A DNA stretch of 64,000 nucleotides from NCBI RefSeq assembly GCF_947500705.1, contig NZ_CANMSY010000002.1, positions 62,001-126,000 on the forward strand, written 5' to 3'. This DNA comes from an uncultured Brachybacterium sp. GTDB taxonomy: Bacteria > Actinomycetota > Actinomycetes > Actinomycetales > Dermabacteraceae. Made by a program: the position numbers and the translations under genes. The notes beneath the pieces are model-generated. The model was not told the origin of the DNA. It saw nothing but the letters and a program-made list of their open reading frames with translations, and did not search any database. This document shows positions 1 to 11,619 of this stretch, piece after piece; the stretch's first letter is position 1; every line of letters starts with the position of its first letter.

Positions 1-1180
<1,180 letters not shown>

Positions 1181-1542
1181 ACGCGGAAGCTCGTTTCGGG
1201 TTGCGCGGTGGGTCGAAGACCGAGCAGCGCCCGGCCGCACCCCAGGTGCGACCCGCTCCAGGGCCCAGGCGAGTCTATCCGCCAGCGGGCCGCCCGCCAG
1301 GGGCTGGGAATGAGACCTTCGACGCCCTCGCACCGAGCGCCAGGGCCAGCAGTACGGTCAGCACCATTGTCGGCACCACTGCGAGCACCACTGCGAGCAC
1401 CAGCGACCCGACCATGGGCCGGAGGAAACCGACGGAGGAGTCTCGCCCGCCACAGACGATCTGACCGCGATCCCCGGGTCGTCGAGGAACTGCCCGGTGA
1501 GATGGCGACAACGCGGCCAGGACTGTGCTCCGACGGCTCCGC
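1181..1542. other. Intergenic stretch with a 12-bp tandem repeat
   Basis: About 360 bases separate typA from the end of the importer operon. I see no convincing gene. Bases 1363-1398 hold three 12-bp units (accattgtcggc, then accactgcgagc twice). Read on the minus strand they encode a repeated Leu-Ala-Val-Val run inside a small hydrophobic reading frame (1275-1511, TTG start, or ATG at 1415). That frame has one apolar segment but no clear ribosome binding site, so it is recorded only as a possibility. The typA promoter should also lie here. Confidence 0.5.
1275..1415 (-). CDS. Possible small membrane peptide (weak)
   Basis: A 46-residue frame starting at an internal ATG. One apolar stretch (residues 3-25, with LAVVLAVV) is followed by a basic, Pro/Gly-rich tail. 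It lies on the same strand as, and just downstream of, the peptide-importer ATPase gene. There is no Shine-Dalgarno sequence before the ATG, and the apolar segment is built from a 12-bp DNA repeat, so it may be a by-product of repeat expansion. I do not recognise it. Confidence 0.15.
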   Translation of the reverse strand: MVGSLVLAVVLAVVPTMVLTVLLALALGARASKVSFPAPGGRPAGG

Positions 1543-3404
<1,862 letters not shown>

Positions 3405-3408
<4 letters not shown>

Positions 3409-4361
3409 CGCTTCCTCGCCTTCGGGTCCAGGGCATCGCGCACCGCATCGCCGAGCATGATGAAGCTCAGCACGGTGACCGCGAGGGCCAGGGAGGGGTA
3501 GAACAGCATGGAGGGCTGCGTCCGCAGCGCGTCACGGGCAGCGGAGATGTCGCCGCCCCAGGACACGGAACTCGTCGGCAGGCCCACGCCGAGGAACGAC
3601 AGCGTCGCCTCGGCGACGATGAAGACGCCGAGGTTCACCGTGGCCGTGACGATCACGGGGGCGATCGCGTTGGGGACGACGTGCTTGAGGAGCACGGAGA
3701 TCCGGGAGGCGCCCAGCGCGGTCGAGGAGACGACGAAGTCCTGGCTCTTGGTCGAGATGACCGAGCCGCGCATGATGCGTGCGACGTTCGTCCAGCCGAA
3801 GACGCTCAGCACGGCGATCACGGTCCACAGGTTCATCTCCCCCAGTCGGGTCGACACGACGATCGCGCCCAGGATCAGCGGGACCGCGAAGAAGATGTCG
3901 GTGACGCGGGAGATGACCTCGTCGAACCAGCCCCCGATGTACCCGGCCAGCGCACCCATCACGCCACCGATGAGCGTGGAGCCGAGCATCGCGAAGAAGC
4001 CGATGACCACCGAGGTGCGGGCACCCCAGAACGTGCGGGCCATGATGTCGTAGCCCTGGCGCGAGGTGCCGAAGGGGTGATCCGGGCCGGGAGGCTGGTT
4101 CGCGATCGACAGGTCGCCGTAACGGGGGTCCTGCGAGGTGAAGACCGAGGGGAAGGCCGCGACGAAGAGCACGAACAGGATCAGCAGCGCCGAGATCAGG
4201 AACACCGGATTGCGCACCAGGTTGTGCAGCGCGTCGCCCCAGAGCGAGCGCGGCGTGGAGGTGGTGTCCGCCGCGTCAACCGCCTGCAGCGGCGTCTCCT
4301 CCAGCGGTGCGACCCAGTGCTCCGACCGGGGGCGGCGGGTGGCGGGGGCATCACTTGGCAT
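3405..4361 (-). CDS. Peptide ABC transporter permease (OppC/DppC type)
   Basis: Second inner-membrane subunit of the peptide importer, 318 residues, with a cytoplasmic N-terminus of about 50 residues. The first membrane span is near residues 54-72, and a periplasmic-type loop carries DHPFGTSRQGYDIMAR, typical of DppC. Five further spans follow. The EAA-type coupling loop ALGASRISVLLKHVVPN contacts the ATPase. Its start overlaps the end of the other permease gene by 11 bases, and its stop overlaps the ATPase gene start, which places it firmly in the operon. Confidence 0.93.
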
Positions 4362-5280
4362 AGCGGATCCTCGGGTCGAGCAGGCCGTAGAGCAGGTCCA
4401 CGACGAGGTTGGACAGCAGGAAGATGATCACCAGCAGGGTCACCAGCGACACGATCATCGGGGCCTCGCCAGCGGTGATCGAGCTGAACAGCAGGGTGCC
4501 GATGCCAGGGATGTTGAACACCCGCTCGGTGACGATCGCGCCGCCCATCAGGGCACCGAGATCCGCCCCGATGAAGGTGACCACAGGGATCAGGGAGTTG
4601 CGCAGGATGTGCTTGCCGACCACTCCGCCGCGCGAGAGGCCCTTGGCGGTCGCGGTGCGCACGTGATCGGCGCTCGCGGTCTCGGCGATAGACGTACGGG
4701 TCAGGCGCAGCACATAGGCGAATGAGACCCCGCCCAGCACGAAGCCGGGCAGCATCAGGTTCACCCAGGAGGGATCGCGGCCCACGTTGATGGGGGAGAT
4801 CCCGAGCTGCAGCCCGAAGACGAACTGGGCGAGGAAGCCCAGCACGAAGGTCGGGGTGGCGATCAGCAGCAGGGAGAGCATCAGCAGCGTGGTGTCGATC
4901 AGCTTGCCCTTGCGCAGTCCCGAGATGACGCCGGCGACGACGCCGAAGATGGTCTCGACCACGACGGCGATGATCGCGAGCCTCATGGTGGTGGGGAACG
5001 CCGCCGCGATCTGGTCCCAGATCGGCCGTCCATTGAAGCCGACGCCGAGATCGAAGGTGAGCACGCTCCGGAGGTAGAGCAGCCACTGCACCAGCACGGG
5101 CTGGTCGAGGTTGTACTGCTCGCGCAGCTGCTGCTCGACGGCCGGGGAGATCGGCTTGTCGCCGGCCAGGGCGAGGATCGGATCACCCGAGGTGTAGAAC
5201 GCCATCAGGTAGACGATCAGGGTGGCGCCGAGGAAGACGGGGATCATCTGCAGCAGTCGCCGCCCGATGTACCAGATCAC
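4351..5280 (-). CDS. Peptide ABC transporter permease (OppB/DppB type)
   Basis: First inner-membrane permease subunit, 309 residues. The start MIWYIGRRLLQMIPVFLG is the characteristic DppB/OppB N-terminus leading into the first membrane helix. The loop motif TATAKGLSRGGVVGKHILRN is the EAA coupling loop, and the C-terminus ends in LLYGLLDPRIRY, also typical of the family. It is the first permease gene after the binding-protein gene, separated from it by 122 bases that hold a strong hairpin. Confidence 0.93.
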   Translation of the reverse strand: MIWYIGRRLLQMIPVFLGATLIVYLMAFYTSGDPILALAGDKPISPAVEQQLREQYNLDQPVLVQWLLYLRSVLTFDLGVGFNGRPIWDQIAAAFPTTMRLAIIAVVVETIFGVVAGVISGLRKGKLIDTTLLMLSLLLIATPTFVLGFLAQFVFGLQLGISPINVGRDPSWVNLMLPGFVLGGVSFAYVLRLTRTSIAETASADHVRTATAKGLSRGGVVGKHILRNSLIPVVTFIGADLGALMGGAIVTERVFNIPGIGTLLFSSITAGEAPMIVSLVTLLVIIFLLSNLVVDLLYGLLDPRIRYAK

Positions 5281-5327
5281 GTCGATCCCTTTCGCTGTGG
5301 GGGTGGGGCCCGGCGGCCCCTGGGACG

Positions 5328-5344
5328 GCCCGGCGGAGCCGGGC
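5328..5344 (-). other. Small GC hairpin between binding-protein and permease genes
   Basis: Perfect 7-bp inverted repeat (gcccggc / gccgggc, 3-base loop) immediately downstream, in the direction of transcription, of the larger hairpin. It may act with that hairpin to shape the operon mRNA. There is no T-run. Confidence 0.4.
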
Positions 5345-5345
5345 G

Positions 5346-5387
5346 TGCGACAGCGGGAACCGGATCGAACCGGTTCCCGCTGTCGCA
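5346..5387 (-). terminator. Perfect 18-bp hairpin after the peptide-binding protein gene
   Basis: Perfect 18-bp arms (starting tgcgacagcgggaaccgg) with the 6-base loop atcgaa, 16 bases beyond the binding-protein stop codon. The operon continues into the permease gene. In binding-protein-dependent importers such structures usually cause partial termination or protect the upstream mRNA, giving more binding protein than permease. No poly-T follows, so a processing or stabilising element is as likely as a terminator. Confidence 0.65.
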
Positions 5388-5402
5388 GGGTGGATCAGCA
5401 GA

Positions 5403-7064
5403 TCACTTGGTGATCTCGTGGTAAAGCGGCACGGTGTCCCAGCCGTACTCCACGTTCGAGACCAGGGTGGAGAAGCCACCGATGGTGTTCTGGTACCAGA
5501 GGGGAAGAACGGGCAGGTCACGGATCAGCAGCGCCTCCGCCTCCTTCCACAGGGCGATCGCCTCGTCCTCGCTCGCGGCGGCGAGCCCGTCGGCGAGCAG
5601 CTGGTCGAACTCGGGGTTCTTGTAGTCGCCGTCGTTGCTGCCCTTGCCGTCGGCCGCAGCGGAACCGTAGAGCGGGCCCAGGAAGTTGTAGGCCGAGGGA
5701 TAGTCGGCCTGCCAGCCCGAGCGCCAGGTGCCCAGGAGATCGCGATTGCGGATCTGCTCGCGCATCTCGCCGAAGGCGGGGAACGGGGTGGGCTTCGCCT
5801 CGATGCCCAGCACGTTCGCCAGCGAGTTGCAGACCGCCTCGACCCAGTCGGCGTGCGGACCGTCCGCGTTGTAGGCGAGGGTCAGCGGGCCTGCGAAGGG
5901 CGTGATCGCCTCGGCCTCGGCCCAGAGGCGCTTCGCTTCGGCCTCGTCGAACTGGAGGACCTCCGCACCGGGGAGATCGGTCGCGCCGCCGCCGGGGATC
6001 ACCGGGGAGACGAAGTCGGTGGCGGGGGTGCGGGTGCCGAAGAACAGGTTGTCGCAGATCGACTGGCGGTCGATCGCCCGCGAGAGTGCCTGACGGCGGA
6101 GCGAGCCGGCCTCGCCCTCGAAGTTCGGGTCGTAGCCGGGCAGGGTGATCGACTGGAAGACAGCGCCGGGGGCGTTGACGGCCCGGTCCCCGAGGTCCGA
6201 CTCGAAGGTGGCCAGCGCCGAGCCCGGCAGCTGGTCGACCACGTCGACGTTGTCCGACTGCAGGTCGAGGTACATCGTCTCGGGATCCTGGTAGACGGTG
6301 AAGTTGATCCCGGAGTTCTTCGCGGCGCGGGGGCCGTCGTAGGACTCGTTGGGCACCAGCACCAGCTCCTGATCGTGGGTCCAGGTCTCGAGCTTGTACG
6401 GGCCGTTGGCCAGGGGTGCCTCGCCGTAAGCGGCGATATCGTCGAAGGCCGTGGGGGGCAGCGGCATGTAGGCGGAGTAGCCGAGGCGGGTCGGGAAGTC
6501 GGACTGCGCCGAGACCAGTCGGGCGGTGAAGGTCGTCTCGTCCACGACCTCGAGGCCGGAGAGAGTGGCATCAGCGGCGACGCCCTCCGCGGAGAGCTCC
6601 GCGTAGCCCTCGAAGGGCTCGAAGAAGTACTGGCCGAGCTGCGCGTTGGCGGCGTTCGCGCCGAAGTTCCAGGCGTTGACGAAGTCCTGCGCGGTGATCG
6701 GGGTGGAGCCGTCGGAGTACGTCAGTCCCTCACGGATCTTGATCGTCCAGTTCTGGTTGTCCTCGGACTCGATGGACTCCGCGATGTCGTTCTCCGCGGT
6801 GCCGTCGGCCGTGTAGTACACGAGGCCCGCGAAGATCATCGTGATGATTCGACCGCCGCCGACCTCGCCGGTGTTGGTCGGGATCAGCGGGTTCTCGGGC
6901 TCAGTGGTGTTGGCGTAGATCGGCTCGCCGGTGCCACCGGCGTCACCGCCTCCCCCATCGCTTCCGCCGCTGCCACCTTCGTCGCCCCCGCAGGCGGCGA
7001 GGGTCAGGGCGGCGGCACCACTGGCAGCGGTGCCCAGCATCATTGATCGGCGCGAGATGGCCAT
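5403..7064 (-). CDS. Peptide ABC transporter substrate-binding lipoprotein (OppA/DppA family)
   Basis: Extracytoplasmic receptor of the importer, 553 residues, solute-binding family 5. The ATG at 7064 is chosen because AGGAG lies seven bases upstream; an in-frame GTG 69 bases earlier would put 23 extra residues before the signal. The N-terminus MAISRRSMMLGTAASG has a twin arginine followed by an apolar stretch and the lipobox LAAC. It is therefore probably a lipoprotein and perhaps Tat-exported. A Gly/Ser/Asp-rich linker follows the cysteine. The family motif around YSDGSTPITAQDFVNAW and the terminal EALLIRDLPVLPLWY region are recognisable. It is the first gene of the operon. The exact ligand is unknown. 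Confidence 0.93.
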   Translation of the reverse strand: MAISRRSMMLGTAASGAAALTLAACGGDEGGSGGSDGGGGDAGGTGEPIYANTTEPENPLIPTNTGEVGGGRIITMIFAGLVYYTADGTAENDIAESIESEDNQNWTIKIREGLTYSDGSTPITAQDFVNAWNFGANAANAQLGQYFFEPFEGYAELSAEGVAADATLSGLEVVDETTFTARLVSAQSDFPTRLGYSAYMPLPPTAFDDIAAYGEAPLANGPYKLETWTHDQELVLVPNESYDGPRAAKNSGINFTVYQDPETMYLDLQSDNVDVVDQLPGSALATFESDLGDRAVNAPGAVFQSITLPGYDPNFEGEAGSLRRQALSRAIDRQSICDNLFFGTRTPATDFVSPVIPGGGATDLPGAEVLQFDEAEAKRLWAEAEAITPFAGPLTLAYNADGPHADWVEAVCNSLANVLGIEAKPTPFPAFGEMREQIRNRDLLGTWRSGWQADYPSAYNFLGPLYGSAAADGKGSNDGDYKNPEFDQLLADGLAAASEDEAIALWKEAEALLIRDLPVLPLWYQNTIGGFSTLVSNVEYGWDTVPLYHEITK

Positions 7065-7095
7065 GAGAACTCCTGTGAAGGCTCGAGAGCGTGAC

Positions 7096-7113
7096 CCGCA
7101 CATCCGTGTGCGG
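7096..7113 (-). other. Leader hairpin before the peptide-binding protein gene
   Basis: Perfect 7-bp inverted repeat (ccgcaca / tgtgcgg, 4-base loop) between the candidate promoter and the ribosome binding site. It could be an operator or a 5' mRNA structure. The function is inferred from position only. Confidence 0.3.
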
Positions 7114-7117
7114 ACCG

Positions 7118-7143
7118 ATCCAGTCTGCACCAACGGATGTCAA
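7118..7143 (-). promoter_or_regulatory. Candidate promoter of the peptide importer operon
   Basis: A consensus -35 TTGACA is present on the minus strand at 7138-7143. The matching -10 is poor (a TGGATC/GATCGG stretch 15-17 bases on), so the call rests mainly on the -35 and on the position about 55 bases upstream of the ribosome binding site. Confidence 0.4.
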
Positions 7144-7262
7144 CAGCATTCCATCTGCTGGTAACACTTCGGTCTCGGACCTCTTTCAACCATCTGCCCG
7201 GCGCGGAGGGAACACCCGGCAGGACCTCCACACGAACTGCGTTCGCAGTGTTCAATGGCCCC

Positions 7263-8960
7263 ATGACTGCTCCTACCTCGCCCGCCGCTCCCATCGATCC
7301 CACCTCCACCGACGCCTGGGCCGAGCTCGAGGCGCACAACCTCGAGCTCGAGGGCTCGCTGCGCGAGTGGTTCGAGACCGACCGCCAGCGCGCCGAGCGC
7401 TTCACGCACGACGCGGCCGAGCTCCACGTCGACCTCTCCAAGAACCTCCTCACCCCCACGACCATGGAGCTGCTGCTGCAGCTCGCCCGCGAGGTCGGCG
7501 TTGAGGAGCACCGCGATGCGATGTTCGCCGGCGCCCACATCAACACCACCGAGGACCGCGCCGTGCTGCACGCCGCACTGCGTCGCCCCGCGGGCTCCTC
7601 CCCGTCCCTCGAGGTGGATGGACAGAACATCGACGAGGACGTGCGCGGCACCCTGCACCGGGTCTACGACTTCGCGGACAGGGTCCGCTCCGGGGAATGG
7701 ACCGGCGTGACCGGCAAGCGCATCGAGACCGTCGTCAACATCGGGATCGGCGGCAGCGACCTCGGCCCGGTGATGGTCTACGAGGCGCTCAAGCCGCTCG
7801 CCCAGGACGGGCTCGAGGCGCGGTTCATCTCGAACATCGACCCCACCGATGCCTACGCCAGCACCCAGGACCTCGATCCGGAGACCACCCTGGTCATCGT
7901 CGCCTCGAAGACCTTCACCACGCAGGAGACGCTCACCAACGCACGCCTGGTGCGCCAGTGGCTGCTCAGCGGCCTGCGGGAGAGTGCAGGGCTCACCGCC
8001 GAGCAGGAGCAGGAAGCCGTCGCCAAGCACTTCGTCGCGGTCTCCACGGCGCTGGACAAGGTCGAGGCCTTCGGCATCGATCCCGAGAACGCCTTCGGGT
8101 TCTGGGACTGGGTGGGCGGGCGCTACTCGGTGGACTCGGCGATCGGCACCGTGCTCGCGACGGTGCTGGGCCCGGATGCCTTCGAAGAGCTGCTGGCCGG
8201 CTTCCACGCGATGGACGAGCACTTCGCCACCGCGCCGGCGGAGCAGAACGTGCCGCTGCTGATGGGCCTGGTGAACGTGTGGAATGTGAACTTCCTGGAG
8301 GCGGAGACCCATGCGGTGCTCCCCTATTCCCAGTACCTGCACCGCTTCCCTGCCTATCTCCAGCAGCTGACCATGGAGTCCAACGGCAAGTCCGTGCGCT
8401 GGGACGGTTCGCTCGCCACGACCGAGACAGGTGAAGTCTTCTGGGGCGAGCCCGGCACCAACGGTCAGCACGCCTTCTACCAGCTGATCCATCAGGGCAC
8501 GCGGCTGATCCCGGCGGACTTCATCGCCTTCGCGACCCCGAACCACGCTCTGGTCGATGGTGAGCAGGACGTGCACGAGCTGTTCCTGGCGAACTTCTTC
8601 GCACAGACCAAGGCGCTGGCCTTCGGCAAGACTGCCGAGGAGGTGCGCGCCGAAGGCACCGAGGGCGTGCTGGTCGCGGCCCGCGAGTTCTCCGGTGACC
8701 GCCCGACCACCTCGATCATGGCCCCGAAGCTGACGCCGTCGGTGCTGGGCCAGCTGATCGCACTCTACGAGCACATCACCTTCGTGCAGGGCGTGGTCTG
8801 GGGCATCAACTCCTTCGACCAGTGGGGCGTGGAGCTGGGCAAGCAGCTCGCCAAGGGCCTCGCCCCGGCGGTCGCCGGGGATGAGCAGGCGATCTCCGCC
8901 GAGGACGCCTCGACCGCCGGGCTGATCCGCTACTACCGCGAGCAGCGCCAGCAGGGCTGA
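7263..8960 (+). CDS. pgi: Glucose-6-phosphate isomerase
   Basis: Interconverts glucose 6-phosphate and fructose 6-phosphate in the cytoplasm. Length is 565 residues, of the long bacterial and eukaryotic type. The sugar-phosphate-binding stretch GIGGSDLGP, the signature [14 protein letters not shown] and the C-terminal signature [13 protein letters not shown] are all present. The ATG at 7263 ([10 protein letters not shown]) is preferred over a start 126 bases earlier because homology to the family begins soon after it. No Shine-Dalgarno sequence precedes it. The gene is divergent from the importer operon and ends at a strong hairpin. Its glycolytic neighbour pfkA is in the same window but not adjacent. 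Confidence 0.97.
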   Translation: MTAPTSPAAPIDPTSTDAWAELEAHNLELEGSLREWFETDRQRAERFTHDAAELHVDLSKNLLTPTTMELLLQLAREVGVEEHRDAMFAGAHINTTEDRAVLHAALRRPAGSSPSLEVDGQNIDEDVRGTLHRVYDFADRVRSGEWTGVTGKRIETVVNIGIGGSDLGPVMVYEALKPLAQDGLEARFISNIDPTDAYASTQDLDPETTLVIVASKTFTTQETLTNARLVRQWLLSGLRESAGLTAEQEQEAVAKHFVAVSTALDKVEAFGIDPENAFGFWDWVGGRYSVDSAIGTVLATVLGPDAFEELLAGFHAMDEHFATAPAEQNVPLLMGLVNVWNVNFLEAETHAVLPYSQYLHRFPAYLQQLTMESNGKSVRWDGSLATTETGEVFWGEPGTNGQHAFYQLIHQGTRLIPADFIAFATPNHALVDGEQDVHELFLANFFAQTKALAFGKTAEEVRAEGTEGVLVAAREFSGDRPTTSIMAPKLTPSVLGQLIALYEHITFVQGVVWGINSFDQWGVELGKQLAKGLAPAVAGDEQAISAEDASTAGLIRYYREQRQQG

Positions 8961-8995
8961 CCCGCAGGCCGCACGCGCGGCGGTCCCCACGACGA

Positions 8996-9031
8996 GGAGG
9001 GCGCCCCCGGAGAATTCCGCGGGCGCCCTCC
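8996..9031. terminator. Bidirectional terminator between pgi and the symporter gene
   Basis: Inverted repeat with an 11-bp outer stem (ggagggcgccc / gggcgccctcc), one mismatch, then four more pairs around a gaat loop. It lies 35 bases past the pgi stop and faces the convergent symporter gene, so it can serve both. No T-run is present. Confidence 0.75.
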
Positions 9032-9055
9032 GTCGCAGCACGTCGATCGGGCCAG
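9027..9055. repeat. 29-bp direct repeat, copy 1
   Basis: Identical over 29 bases to 9083-9111. The copy begins inside the right arm of the terminator hairpin. The two starts are 56 bases apart in the space between two convergent genes. Confidence 0.9.
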
Positions 9056-9082
9056 AGCCCCATCGCCTGATCTCCTACCGCT

Positions 9083-9111
9083 CCTCCGTCGCAGCACGTC
9101 GATCGGGCCAG
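9083..9111. repeat. 29-bp direct repeat, copy 2
   Basis: Second exact copy of the 29-bp repeat. Its right end overlaps the 17-bp tandem duplication at the 3' end of the symporter gene, so the two duplications are nested. Confidence 0.9.
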
Positions 9112-9136
9112 GTAGTCGATCAGGCCAGGTAATCGA
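9103..9136 (-). repeat. 17-bp tandem duplication spanning the symporter stop codon
   Basis: Two adjacent 17-base units, 9103-9119 and 9120-9136, differ at two positions. The upstream unit in the gene's sense contains its last codons and the TGA. The second unit repeats them after the stop, with CGA in place of TGA. Confidence 0.85.
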
Positions 9137-10538
9137 CCTCGCGGGTCTCCTTGCCGATCAGCAGCGCGATGGCCGTGATGATCGCGGCGAGGGTCAGGTA
9201 GCCGCCCACCAGCCACAGCGGCCCGTCCAGCAGCTGCCACAGCGCGATCATCGCGTAGGGCGCGGGGGCCGCTCCGATGACCGAGGCCATGTTGTAGCTG
9301 ACTGCGCTGCCGGTGTAGCGAACGTCCGCTGCGAACATCTCCGGCAGGAACGCCGCCATCGGACCGAAGGTCAGACCCATCAGGGTGAAGCCGAGGATCA
9401 GCGTCGCCATCACCCCGGCGGTCCCGGCCTGCACCAGCGGCTCGATCAGGAACCCGAAGATGCCGATCCCCGCGGTGACGGCCAGCAGCAGCTTCCGCCG
9501 GCCGAGGCGGTCCGCGAGCGGGCCGGAGACGAGGGTGAAGATGCCGAAGAAGACGACCCCGATGATCAGCATGGTGAGGAACTGCGGCCGCTCGTATCCC
9601 AGGCCGGGTGCGAAGCCCGCCGCGTCGAAGGACTTGCCGGCGGCCTCCGCGGCGGCGCGGGCGGTCACCTCGTCGGCGGCGGTGGTGCCGACGACCATGA
9701 GGAACGCGGTCATCAGGTAGAAGAGCACGTAGGTGGCGACCATGGCGATGGTGGCGAGGACCAGTGGCTTCCAGGCGGTGCGGAACACCCGGGCGATCGG
9801 CACGGCGGCGACCCGCTGCTCGTCGATCACCTTCTGGAAGGCCGGGCTCTCCATGAGCTTCAGCCGCACCCAGAGGCCCACGATGACCAGCGCGGCGGAG
9901 AGCAGGAACGGCAGGCGCCAGCCCCAGCTCATGAACTGGGCGTCGGTCAGCTGCAGGCTGAGGACCACGAACAGCAGGTTCGAGAGGATGAATCCGATCG
10001 GGGCGCCGAGCTGCGGGAAGGTGCCGTAGAGGGCGCGCTTGCCGGGCGGGGCGTTCTCCGTCGCGAGCAGCGCCGCCCCGGACCATTCTCCGCCCAGTCC
10101 GATGCCCTGGCAGAAGCGCAGCAGCACCAGGAGCGCGGGGGCGAGCACGGTGAAGCCCGGAGTCGAGGCGGTGGGCAGGATCCCGATGAGGAAGGTCGCG
10201 ATGCCCATCACCAGCAGGCTGGCCACGAGGGTGGTCTTCCGGCCGACACGATCGCCGAAGTGACCGAAGATCAGGGAACCCAGCGGGCGGGCCACGAAGG
10301 CGACGCCGAAGACCGCGAAGGAGCTCAGCAGCTGGTTCGCGGGGCTCTGCGTGGGGAAGAACAGCGCCGGGAACACCAGGGACGCCGCCGTCGCATAGGC
10401 GTAGAAGTCGAAGAACTCGATCGTCGTGCCGACCATGGAGGCTGTGATGACGCGCCCGCGGGTGTTCGCCGGAGCGCCGGCGGGTGCCGAGGTGGGTGCC
10501 GGCGCGGCGGGAGGAGACGAGGGCTGAGCGGTATTCAC
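9120..10538 (-). CDS. MFS transporter, metabolite:H+ symporter (MHS) family
   Basis: Integral membrane symporter of 472 residues with about 12 spans. After a Pro/Ala-rich cytoplasmic N-terminus of about 28 residues it reads MVGTTIEFFDFYAYATAASL, then FGHFGDRVGRKTTL (the MFS loop 2-3 motif) and LRFCQGIGLGGEWSGAALL. All three are hallmarks of the MHS subfamily (ShiA, KgtP, ProP, YhjE). Substrates in this family are dicarboxylates, shikimate, betaine and similar; the sequence does not decide. The start is GTG at 10538, with a TAGGGT box eight bases upstream and no obvious Shine-Dalgarno sequence. Its 3' end carries a tandem duplication that includes the stop codon. Confidence 0.9.
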   Translation of the reverse strand: MNTAQPSSPPAAPAPTSAPAGAPANTRGRVITASMVGTTIEFFDFYAYATAASLVFPALFFPTQSPANQLLSSFAVFGVAFVARPLGSLIFGHFGDRVGRKTTLVASLLVMGIATFLIGILPTASTPGFTVLAPALLVLLRFCQGIGLGGEWSGAALLATENAPPGKRALYGTFPQLGAPIGFILSNLLFVVLSLQLTDAQFMSWGWRLPFLLSAALVIVGLWVRLKLMESPAFQKVIDEQRVAAVPIARVFRTAWKPLVLATIAMVATYVLFYLMTAFLMVVGTTAADEVTARAAAEAAGKSFDAAGFAPGLGYERPQFLTMLIIGVVFFGIFTLVSGPLADRLGRRKLLLAVTAGIGIFGFLIEPLVQAGTAGVMATLILGFTLMGLTFGPMAAFLPEMFAADVRYTGSAVSYNMASVIGAAPAPYAMIALWQLLDGPLWLVGGYLTLAAIITAIALLIGKETREVDYLA

Positions 10539-10642
10539 GACGAGCGACCCTAGACCCGGCGTCCCGGCATTCGGACGTTGCAGTCATATCTTGAGACAGG
10601 CGGCACGAGACGGCGCGCGCCGCGAAGCGGTGTGATCCGATC

Positions 10643-11506
10643 ATGACGACGACCTCTGCCAAGTCCACCACCTGGACCTCGACCTCCCGCACCCGGGTGC
10701 GTCCCCGGGACGTGGTGCGCACCGTCAACCTCACCGCGCTCGCGCTGCTGGTGCTGATCCCGCTGCTGTGGACCGTGCTCGGCTCCTTCAAGAGCCCCTC
10801 CGAGCTGGCCCAGCGCCCGCCCACGCTGCTGCCCCAGCAGTGGCATCCGGAGAACTACGTCGAAGCGCTCACCGGGTTCGACATGCTGCGCTATCTCACC
10901 AACAGCGTGATCGTGGTGGTGGTCGCGACAGTCCTGACGCTCGCGGTCAACTCGATGGCCGCCTATGCGCTCTCGCGCTACAACTTCCGGGGCCGGGACC
11001 TGCTGTTCCTGGTGACGCTCGCGACGATCATGGTGCCGCTGCAGGTCATCCTCATCCCCGTCTACCAGGTGACCGCGTCGCTGGGGCTGACCAACTCACT
11101 GTGGGGCGTGATCCTGCCGGCCATCGCCACCCCCACCGGGGTGTTCCTGCTGCGCCAGTACATGCTCACGATCCCCGACGAGCTCATCGACTCCGCCCGG
11201 GTCGACGGAGCGCGCGAGTTCGGGATCTTCTGGCGCGTGGTGCTGCCGCTGTGCAAACCGGCTTTGGCCGTGCTGGCGATCTTCTCGGTGCTGTGGCGGT
11301 GGAACGACTTCCTCTGGCCGCTGGTGGTGACCAATGAGTCCACCCGGACGCTGCCGGTGGCGCTGCAGCGTTTCGCGAGCCAGGAGGTGGTGCCCTTCAA
11401 CCTGGTCCTCGCGATCTCGGTCGTCTCGATGATCCCGGTGCTGATCTGCTTCCTGGTGTTCCAGAAGCAGATCGTCCAGGGCATCGCCACCTCCGGCATG
11501 AAGTGA
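10643..11506 (+). CDS. Carbohydrate ABC transporter permease, MalG type (orphan)
   Basis: Inner-membrane permease of the CUT1 sugar-importer family, 287 residues and six predicted spans. The coupling loop is seen in ELIDSARVDGAREFGIFWRV, and the protein ends in KQIVQGIATSGMK, closely matching the usual QGLTAGAVK-type MalG terminus. Normally a MalF-type permease and a sugar-binding protein are encoded just upstream; neither is here. The neighbours are a divergent symporter gene and an SPFH gene. It must work with subunits encoded elsewhere, or it is a relic. The reading frame looks intact and well conserved. Confidence 0.9.
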   Translation: MTTTSAKSTTWTSTSRTRVRPRDVVRTVNLTALALLVLIPLLWTVLGSFKSPSELAQRPPTLLPQQWHPENYVEALTGFDMLRYLTNSVIVVVVATVLTLAVNSMAAYALSRYNFRGRDLLFLVTLATIMVPLQVILIPVYQVTASLGLTNSLWGVILPAIATPTGVFLLRQYMLTIPDELIDSARVDGAREFGIFWRVVLPLCKPALAVLAIFSVLWRWNDFLWPLVVTNESTRTLPVALQRFASQEVVPFNLVLAISVVSMIPVLICFLVFQKQIVQGIATSGMK

Positions 11507-11515
11507 CCTCTCGGC

Positions 11516-11542
11516 AGCGGAGATCACGAGAGCATCTCCGCT
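11516..11542 (+). terminator. Hairpin after the orphan permease, with an alternative fold
   Basis: Perfect 9-bp stem (agcggagat / atctccgct, 9-base loop) starting ten bases after the permease stop codon. A competing 7-bp stem (cgagagc 11527-11533 with gctctcg 11540-11546) overlaps it, and ctctcg at 11508-11513 can also pair with 11527-11532. There is no T-run. Confidence 0.5.
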
Positions 11543-11619
11543 CTCGGGACGTGCCTGCGGGAACACGGTTTCAATGGGACAATGCCCTAGGCAAGCCTGT
11601 ACTTACCTGAGGGGGACTC

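Noticed and set aside
7065..7133. Upstream start for the peptide-binding lipoprotein
   Set aside because: Would put 23 residues in front of the signal sequence; the internal ATG has a well-placed AGGAG.
7234..7244. GAAC-TGC-GTTC upstream of pgi as a LexA box
   Set aside because: Spacer is three bases; the operator requires four, and pgi is not an SOS gene.
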